From contig JAYSCT010000001.1 of NCBI GenBank assembly GCA_041914785.1, positions 1 through 64,000 of the forward strand: DNA of 64,000 bases, written 5' to 3'. Positions 52,001 to 61,000 of this stretch are shown here, piece after piece. Source of the stretch: Pelomonas sp041914785. Its GTDB lineage: Bacteria > Pseudomonadota > Gammaproteobacteria > Burkholderiales > Burkholderiaceae_C. The notes below the pieces were generated by a model. That model saw only the letters and a program-made list of their open reading frames with translations. It had not been told where the DNA came from and did not search any database. Numbering within the stretch: position 1 is the stretch's first letter; each line of letters begins with the position of its first letter. The position numbers and the translations under genes were made by a program.

Positions 52001-55000
52001 GTCGCTCTCGATGACGGCCAGCAGGTTGCCCGCGCCGGTGGGGCCGTCCGGCAGCTTCAGCGTGACGGTGCGCGTGATGACCGCGCCGAACGCGAGCGCG
52101 CCGGACGTGGCCTCGACATAGGGCACCAGCAGCTCGGCCAGCACGTCGCCGCCGGCGGTGCGCAGCGTGACGCGGTCGGCGAAGTCGCCGATGGTGGCGG
52201 TGGGGCCCTGGTTGACGGTGGTCCAGGTGACGGTGACCTGGCCGCCGGACAGGAACTGGCTGGCGCCGCCGGCCGGCGCGACGCTGACGTCGCGCACGAT
52301 CAGGTCCATGCCCACGGCCTTGTCGACCTCGGCGACGAGGGCGTTCAGGTCCCACGTGGTGCCGTCGTCGAACTTGACCTGCTGCAGCGGGTTGTAGCCG
52401 TTCTTCGGGTCGTTGTTGTAGAAGAAGTAGGCGACGGTGAGCTTGTCGTCGCTGTTGGCCAGGCCGATGCTGATGGCCGTGTACTGCGCGGTGCGATAGT
52501 CGAACACGCGGCGCACGATGACGTCCGACGGTGCAATGCCCGGCTTGAACTGCAGCGTGTTGACCTTGCTGGTGTTGTACGGCGTCTCGATCAGCGTGTC
52601 CTGGCCGTCGCCGCGGCCGAACAGGTAGGTGTTGTTGCCGTTGCCGGCGCTGAGCGTGTCGTTGCCGGTGCCGCCATCGAGGACGTCGTTGCCCTCCTCG
52701 CCCCACAGGCTGTCGTCGCCCGCGCCACCCTTGAGCGTGTCGTTGCCGTTGCCGGCGATGAGGGTGTCGTTGCCGTCGCCGCCGTCCAGCGTCTCGGCCC
52801 ACGAGGTGCCGCGCAGCGTGTCGTTGCCCGCCGTGCCCTGCTGGGTGCGGGCGACGATGTCAGCCAGCGTCCAGACGGTGCCGTCGGCGAACTGGATCTT
52901 CTGCAGCGGGTTGTAGCCGCGGTTGGGGTCCTCGTTCTCGAAGAAAGCGTTGACGATGAGCTTGTCGCCGCCGTTGCCGTAGGCCACTTCCAGCGCGCGG
53001 TAGCTGCGCGCGCCCTCTTCCAGCGCGCGGCTCAGGCGCACGTCGGCCGGCGTGATGCCGGCCTTGAAGACCAGCGTGTTGGTCTTGCTGGTGTCGTAAT
53101 CGGTGTAGGCCAGCACGTCCACGCCGTCGCCCAGGCCCAGCAGGATCGTGTTGCTGCCGTTGCCGACGTGGAAGTAGTCGTTGCCCGCGCCGCCGTCCAG
53201 CGTGTCGTTCTCGCCGCCGCCGTACAGCAGGTCGTCGCCCTCGCCGCCTTCCAGCGTGTCGTTGCCACCCTCGCCGTACAGCGCGTCGTTGCCGCGGCCG
53301 CCGCGCAGCGTGTCGTTGCCGCCGCGGCCGGACAGCGTATCGTGGCCATCGCCGCCTTCCAGCGTCTCGCCGGCGGCCGTGCCGATGAGGTTGTCCGCGC
53401 CGTCAGTGCCCGCGTTCACGCGGGCGACGATGTCGGCCAGCGTCCACACCGTGCCGTCGTCGAACTGGATCTTCTGCAGCGGGTTGTAGCCGCGGTTGGG
53501 GTCGTCGTTCTCGAAGAAGGCGTTGACGGTGAGCTTGTCGCCGCCGTTGCCGTAGGCCACCTGCAGCGCACGGTAGCTGCGCGCGCCCTCTTCCAGCACG
53601 CGGCTGAGCTTGACGTCGGCCGGCGTGATGCCGGCCTTGAACAGCAGCGTGTTGGTCTTGCTGGTGTCGTAGTCGGTGTAGGCCAGCACGTCGGCGCCGT
53701 CGCCCAGGCCCAGCACGATGGTGTTGTTGCCGTTGCCGACGCTGAGGTAGTCGTTGCCCGCGCCGCCTTCCAGCGTGTCGTTGCCCGCCTCGCCGTACAG
53801 CAGGTCGTCGCCCGCGCCACCCTTGAGCGTGTCGTTGCCGGCGCCGCCCAGCAGCGTGTCGTTGCCGTCACCACCGTCCAGCGTGTCGTTCCAGGACGTG
53901 CCGCGCAGCGTGTCGTTGCCCGCCGTGCCCGCCTGCGTGCGGGCGACGATGTCGGCCAGCGTCCAGACGGTGCCGTCGTCGAACTGGATCTTCTGCAGCG
54001 GGTTGTAGCCGCGGTTGGGGTCCTCGTTCTCGAAGAAAGCGTTGACGATGAGCTTGTCGCCGCCGTTGCCGTAGGCCACTTCCAGCGCGCGGTAACTGCG
54101 CGCGCCTTCTTCCACCACGCGGCTCAGGCGCACGTCGGCGGGCGTGATGCCCGCCTTGAAGACCAGCGTGTTGGTCTTGCTGGTGTCGTAGTCGGTGTAG
54201 GCCAGCACGTCCACGCCGTCGCCCAGGCCCAGCAGGAGGGTGTTGTTGCCGTTGCCGACGCTGAAGTAGTCGTTGCCCGCGCCGCCGTCCAGCGTGTCGT
54301 TGCCCGCCTCGCCGTACAGCAGGTCGTCGCCGTCGCCGCCCAGCAGCGTGTCGTTGCCGCCGCGCGCGCTGAGCTGGTCGTTGCCGGCACCGCCGCTGAG
54401 CGACTCGCCGGCCGTGGAGCCGGTCAACGTGTCGTCACCCGCGGTGGCGGTGTTCAGGCGGTTGAAGATCTCGGTGGCCGTCCAGATCGTGCCGTCGTCG
54501 AACTGCAGTTGCTGGACCGGGTTGTAGGCGTTGGTGGGGCTGTCGTTCTCGACGAAGTAGTTGATGACCAGCCGGTCCGCCGTGCCGGCGATGCCGATCT
54601 GCAGCGCGCTGTAGCGGAAGGTCTGGCTGTCCAGCACGCGGCGCAGCACGAGGTCGGCGGGCGCGATGCCCACGCCCAGGCGCACGGTGTTCAGGCGGCT
54701 GGGGTTGGTGTCGCCGCTGTACAGGATGGTGTCGACACCATCGCCGCGGTTGAACAGATAGGTGTTGTTGCCCGTGCCGCCGGACAGGAAGTCCGTGCCG
54801 GCGCCGCCGGCCAGCGTGTCGGTGCCGCCCAGGCCGTTGAGCGTCTCGTTGGCGGCCGTGCCGGTCAGGGTGTCGGCACCGCTGGTGCCGTTGATCGTCG
54901 TCGTCGCGGGCGCCGTCTCCAGGCGGGCGCTGATGGCGGCCAGGTCCCAGGCGGTGCCGTCGTCGAAGCGCAGCTGCTGGACGGGGTTGTAGTAGCTGGC

Positions 55001-58000
55001 GGAGCTGCCGCCCTGGAAGAAGTAGTTGACGATGAGCCGGTCGGCGCTGTCGACCAGCGTGATCTCCAGCGACTCGTTGGCGCCGCCCTGCGTGCCGGTC
55101 ACCTTGCGCAACACGACGTCCGCCGGGCTGATGCCGGCGCGGAACTGCACGGTGTTGAGCTTGCCGGCTGTCGAGTCGTAGTTCGAGCCGATCAGGTCCT
55201 GCCCGTCGCCGCGGCCGAACAGGTAGGTGTTGTTGCCGTAGCCGCCGTCCAGGTAGTCGTTGCCCGTGCCGCCGTCCAGCGTGTCGTTGCCGTTGCCGCC
55301 GTACAGCGCGTCGTTGCCGCTGCCGCCCTGCAGCGTGTCATTGCCGTCCAGGCCCTCCAGGCTGTCGTTGCCACGGCCCCCGCTGAGCGTGTCGCCGGCC
55401 GTGGTGCCGCGCAGCGCGTCGTCGCTGGCCGTGCCAGCGCCCATCGCGGCGAGGATGTCGCCGATGCTCCACGTCGTGCCGTCGTTGAAGCGGATCTGCT
55501 GGACGGGGTTGTAGTAGCTGCCGGGGTTGTCGCCCTGGAAGAAGTAGTTGATCAGCAGCCGGTCGGTCGTGCCGGCGATGGACAGCTCCAGCGACTCGTT
55601 GCCGCTGCCCTGCGTGCCGCCCACGCGGCGCAGCACGACATCGCCCACGGCCACGCCGGCCTTCAGCTGCACGACGTTGAGCTTGCCGGCCGTGGAGTCG
55701 TAATAGCCCACCAGCGTGTCCTGCCCGTCGCCGCGACCGAACAGGTAGGTGTTGTTGCCGTAGCCGCCTTCCAGCCAGTCGTTGCCCGTGCCGCCGTCCA
55801 GCGTGTCGTTGCCGTTGCCACCGTACAGCGCGTCGTTGCCACTGCCGCCCAGCAGCGTGTCGTTGCCGTCCAGGCCCTCCAGGCTGTCGTTGCCACGACC
55901 TCCGCTCAGCGTGTCGGCGCCCGTGGTGCCGCGCAGCGCGTCGTCGGCCGCCGTGCCGTTGGCCAGCGCGGCCAGGATGTCGCCGACGCTCCACGTCGTG
56001 CCGTCGTTGAAGCGGATCTGCTGGACGGGGTTGTAGTAGCTGCCAGGGTTGTCACCCTGGAAGAAGTAGTTGATGACCAGCCGGTCCGTCGTGCCGGCGA
56101 TGGAGAGTTCCAGCGACTCGTTGCCATTGCCCTGTGCGCCGCCCACGCGGCGCAGCAGCACGTCGCCGACGGCCACGCCGGCCTTGAGCTGCACGGTGTT
56201 GAGCTTGCCCGCCGTCGAGTCGTAGTAGCCCACCAGCGTGTCCTGCCCGTCGCCGCGGCCGAACAGGTAGATGTTGTTGCCGGTGCCGCCGTCCAGGTAG
56301 TCGTTGCCCGTGCCGCCGTCCAGCGTGTCGTTGCCGTTGCCGCCGTACAGCGCGTCGTTGCCGTCGCCGCCCAGCAGCGTGTCGTTGCCGTCCAGGCCCT
56401 CCAGGCTGTCGTTGCCACGGCCGCCGCTCAGCGTGTCGTTGCCGGTGGTGCCGCGCAGCGCGTCGTCGCTGGCGGTGCCGGCGCCCAGCAGCGCCAGCAG
56501 CGTCGGGATGTCCCAGGTCGTGCCGTCGTCGAAGCGCACCTGCTGGACGGGGTTGTAGTAGCTGCCGGGGTTGTCGGCCTGGAAGAAGTAGTTGATCAGC
56601 AGCCGGTCGGTCGTGCCGGCGATGGACAGCTCCAGCGACTCGTTGCCGCCGCCCTGCGTGCCGTCCAGGCGGCGCAGCAGCACGTCGCCCACGGCCACGC
56701 CGGCCTTGAACTGCACCGTGTTGAGCTTGCCGGCCGTCGAGTCGTAGTAGCCCACCAGCGTGTCCTGCCCGTCACCGCGGCCGAACAGGTAGGTGTTGTT
56801 GCCGGCGCCGCCGTCCAGGTAGTCGTTGCCCGCGCCGCCGTCCAGCGTGTCGTTGCCGTTGCCGCCGTACAGCGCGTCGTTGCCGTCGCCGCCCAGCAGG
56901 CGGTCATGGCCGTCGTTGCCGCTGAGGATGTCGTCGCCGCGGCCGCCGGTCAGCACGTCGGCACCGTTGGTGCCGCGCAGGTTGTCGTTGGCCTCGGTGC
57001 CGGCGCTCATCAGCTCGACGAGGCGCGCGATGTTCCACACCGTGCCGTCGGCGAACGTGGCACGCTGCACCGGGTTGTAGGGGTTGGCCGGGTCGTCGTT
57101 GTAGGCGAAGTAGTTGACCGTGACGCGGTCATTGCTACCGACGATGGCCAGCTCCAGCGCCGTGATGCCGCCGCTCTGGTTGTCGTAGACGCGGCGCACG
57201 CTGACGTCGCCCGGCAGCACGTCGGCGCGGAACTGGATGGTGTTGAGCTTGCCCGCCGTCGTGTCGTAGCGGTAGCCGATGGTGTCCTGCCCGTCGCCGC
57301 GGCCGAACACGTAGGTGTTGTTGCCGGCGCCGCCGTCCAGGTAGTCATTGCCGGCGCCGCCCACCAGCGTGTCGTTGCCGTCCTCGCCGTAGAGGGTGTC
57401 GTTGCCCTCCTCGCCGTACAGCGTGTCGTTGCCGCCGCGGCCGGCCAGCGTGTCGTTGCCGGCGCCGCCGTGGATCTCATCCGCCGCCACCGTGCCGGCG
57501 ATGCTGTCGGCCGCCGACGTGCCGGCGTGCAGCTTGGCCAGCAGATCGGCGATGCTCCACTCGGTGCCGTCGTCGAAGCGCACCTTCTGCAGCGAGTTGT
57601 AGGGGTCGCCCAGCGGGTTGTCCGCGCGCTGGAAGCCGTTGAAGGTGATCTTGTCGGTCGTGCCGACGATGCTCAGCTCCAGCGCGTTGTTGTTGCCGCC
57701 CCAGTAGTTGTCGTAGGCCTGCCTGACGACGACGTCCGCCGGCGCCACGCCGGCCTTGAACTGCAGCGTGTTGACGTTGCCGCCGGTGTTGTAGCCAAAG
57801 TAGACGCGGTCCTGCCCGTCGCCGCGGCCGAACAGGAGGGTGTCGCTGCCGTAGCCGTTCTGCAGCGTGTCGTTGCCGGCGCCGCCGTCCAGCACATCGT
57901 CGCCATAGCCGCCGTTGAGGCTGTCGTCGCCTTCGCCGCCGGCCAGCAGGTCGTTGCCGTAGCCGCCGTCGATGCTGTCGTTGCCGTCGCCGCCGCTCAG

Positions 58001-61000
58001 CGTGTCGTTGCCGTTGCCGCCGTTGATCGTGTCGTTGCCGGTACCGCCGATGACCTGGTCGTCGCCGTCGTCGCCGCCCAGCGAGTCATTGCCGGGCCCG
58101 CCGTCGAGGATGTCGTTGCCCGCGCCGCCGCTGATGCTGTCGTTGCCCAGGCCGCCGCTGAAGTTGTCGTTGGCAATCGTGCCGCGCACGCTGTCGTCGC
58201 CGTCCGTGAAGACCTGGCTCTTCGCGATCAGCGTGGCCAGGTCCCACTCGGTGCCGTCGTCGAAGCGCACCTTCTGCAGCGAGTTGTACGGGTCGCCCAA
58301 CGGGTTGTCGCTGCGCAGGAAGCCGTTGAACGTGATCTTGTCGGTCGTGCCGACGATGCTCAGCTCCAGCGCGTTGTTGTTGCCGCCCCAGTAGTTGTCG
58401 TAGGCCTGCCTGACGACGACGTCCGCCGGCGCCACGCCGGCCTTGAACTGCAGCGTGTTGACGTTGCCGCCGGTGTTGTAGCCAAAGTAGACGCGGTCCT
58501 GCCCGTCGCCGCGGCCGAACAGGAGGGTGTCGCTGCCGTAGCCGTTCTGCAGCGTGTCGTTGCCGGCGCCGCCGTCCAGCACATCGTCGCCATAGCCGCC
58601 GTTGAGGCTGTCGTCGCCTTCGCCGCCGGCCAGCAGGTCGTTGCCGTAGCCGCCGTCGATGCTGTCGTTGCCGTCGCCGCCGCTCAGCGTGTCGTTGCCG
58701 TTGCCGCCGTTGATCGTGTCGTTGCCGGTACCGCCGATGACCTGGTCGTCGCCGTCGTCGCCGCCCAGCGAGTCATTGCCGGGCCCGCCGTCGAGGATGT
58801 CGTTGCCCGCGCCGCCGCTGATGCTGTCGTTGCCCAGGCCGCCGCTGAAGTTGTCGTTGGCAATCGTGCCGCGCACGCTGTCGTCGCCGTCCGTGAAGAC
58901 CTGGCTCTTCGCGATCAGCGTGGCCAGGTCCCACTCGGTGCCGTCGTCGAAGCGCACCTTCTGCAGCGAGTTGTACGGGTCGCCCAACGGGTTGTCGCTG
59001 CGCAGGAAGCCGTTGAACGTGATCTTGTCGGTCGTGCCGACGATGCTCAGCTCCAGCGCGTTGTTGTTGCCGCCCCAGTAGTTGTCGTAGGCCTGCTTGA
59101 CGACGACGTCCTCCGGCACGACGCCGCTCTTGAACTGCAGCGTGTTGACGTTGCCACCGGTGTTGTAGCCAAACCAGACGCGGTCCTGCCCGTCGCCGCG
59201 GCCGAACAGGATAGTGTCGCTGCCGTAGCCCACCTGCATCGTGTCGTTGCCGGTGCCGCCGTCGATCGTGTCGTCGCCGTAGCCGCCGTTGAGGCTGTCG
59301 TCACCCGCGCCGCCGCTCAGCACATCGTTGCCGTCGCCACCATCGAGCGTGTCATTGCCGTCGCCGCCGGTCAGCGTGTCGACGCCATTGCCGCCGCTCA
59401 GCGAGTCGCTGCCGTCGCCGCCGATGAGCACATCGGTGCCGTTGCCACCGGACAGGTTGTCGTTGCCCGGGCCGCCGATGAGCTGGTCGTCGCCGTCATC
59501 GCCCGACAAGGTGTCGTTGCCCGGCCCGCCGTCGAGGATGTCGTTGCCGCCGCCGCCGCCGAGGGTGTCGTTGCCCAGGCCGCCGCTGAAGCTGTCATTG
59601 GCAATCGTGCCGCGCACGCTGTCATCGCCGTCGGTGAAGACCTGGCTCTTGGCCAGCAGCGTCGCGATGTCCCACTCGGTGCCATCGTCGAAACGCACCT
59701 TGTGCAGCGAGTTGTACGGGTCGCCCAGCGGGTTGTCCGCGCGCAGGAAGCCGTTGAAGGTGATCTTGTCGGTCGTGCCGACGATGCTCAGCTCCAGCGC
59801 GTTGTTGTTGCCGCCCCAGTAGTTGTCGTAGGCCTGCCTGACGACGACGTCCGCCGGCGCCACGCCGGCCTTGAACTGCAGCGTGTTGACGTTGCCGCCG
59901 GTGTTGTAGCCGAACCAGACGCGGTCCTGGCCGTCGCCGCGGCCGAACAGGATGGTGTCGCTGCCGTAGCCCACCTGCATCGTGTCGTTGCCGGTGCCGC
60001 CGTCCATCACGTCGTCGCCGTAGCCGCCGTTGAGGCTGTCATCGCCCGCGCCGCCGTACAGCGTGTCGTTGCCATCGCCGCCATTCAGCGTGTCGTTGCC
60101 GGCCGCGCCGTTGAGCAGGTCGGCGCCGCCGCCGCCGTTCAGCGAGTCATTGCCCGCCGTGCCCATGCCCAGCAGGAACAGCAGGTGCGACACGTCCCAG
60201 CTCGTGCCGTCCGCGAACACGACCCTCTGCAGCCCGTTGAACGCATTGGCCGGCGTGCCGCCGACCAGGAAGCCGTTGAATGAAATGACGTCGGCGGTGC
60301 CGTTGATCGTCAGCGCCAGCGCGACGTTGCCGCCGGCCTGGCTGTCGAGGGCGCGTGCGACGCTGACGTCCGCCGGCGCCACGCCGGCCTTGAACTGCAG
60401 CGTGTTGACCTTGCCGAGGTTGGGGTCCGAGTAGGACTGCACCGTCGTCGCGCCGTCGCCGCGGCCGAACAGGTAGAGGTTGTTGCCCGGGCCGTTGGTG
60501 ACGACGGCCTGGGTGGTTCCCGACTCCGCCGCCAGCGCCTGGCGCTGCGGGCCGGTCTCGATCAGGCCGGGCAGCTCCTCGGCCGTCCAGCGCGTTCCAT
60601 CGGGGAACGCGACGGCCTGCACCGGGTTGGCGTCAGTGAAGAAGCCGCGCAGCTGCACGCGGTCGCCACTGCCGCGCAGCGCCAGCTCCAGCGCGTTGGC
60701 CTCGCCGGTGGCATCGTCGATGACGCGGCGCACGGCCACGTCGGCCGCCGCAATGCCGTCACCGAACTGCAGCAGCCCGCCGGCCGTGTCGCCGGCCGCG
60801 CGGGCATCCACCCAGGCCGCGCCCTCGCCGCGCTCGAAGCCATACACCTTGGGCGCCTGCGCATCGGCCTGCGTCGCCAGCAGGTGCACCGCCGGCAGCG
60901 CGTCCGCCGACAGCAGCAGCTTGGGCTCCAGCGTCTCGACCTTCCACGACGCGGGCCTCGGCGCCTTGGCACGGGCGGTGGCGGAGCTGGAAGCACGGCG

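Larger units (their letters stand above)
52310..60860 (-). repeat. N-terminal RTX region: 16 nonapeptide-block plus haemolysin-related-domain units
   Basis: Alternating blocks of calcium-binding nonapeptides (GGxGNDxLx) and a haemolysin-type-related domain (FGRGDGQDT..., NTLQFKAGVAPADV, then DDGTxW). I count 16 units; the first, nearest the N-terminus, is degenerate and lacks nonapeptides. Units fall into families: YNTGGN type (57.6-60.1 kb), YDSTAGK type (55-57 kb) and DYDTSK type (52.8-54.4 kb), each expanded locally. RTX blocks lying at the N-terminus instead of the C-terminus is atypical for type I substrates. Confidence 0.9.

Noticed and set aside
33332..60283. A plus-strand open frame of nearly 9,000 codons antisense to the giant gene
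   Set aside because: It mirrors the GC-rich, stop-poor codon pattern of the repetitive minus-strand gene; its translation is low-complexity Val/Ala/Arg sequence with no domains, whereas the minus strand shows clear RTX, CARDB and Ig repeats.
52310..60860. Regular short repeats that might suggest a CRISPR array
   Set aside because: The periodicity is codon-phased and encodes GGxGNDxLx nonapeptides; there are no unique spacers between identical repeats and no cas genes.
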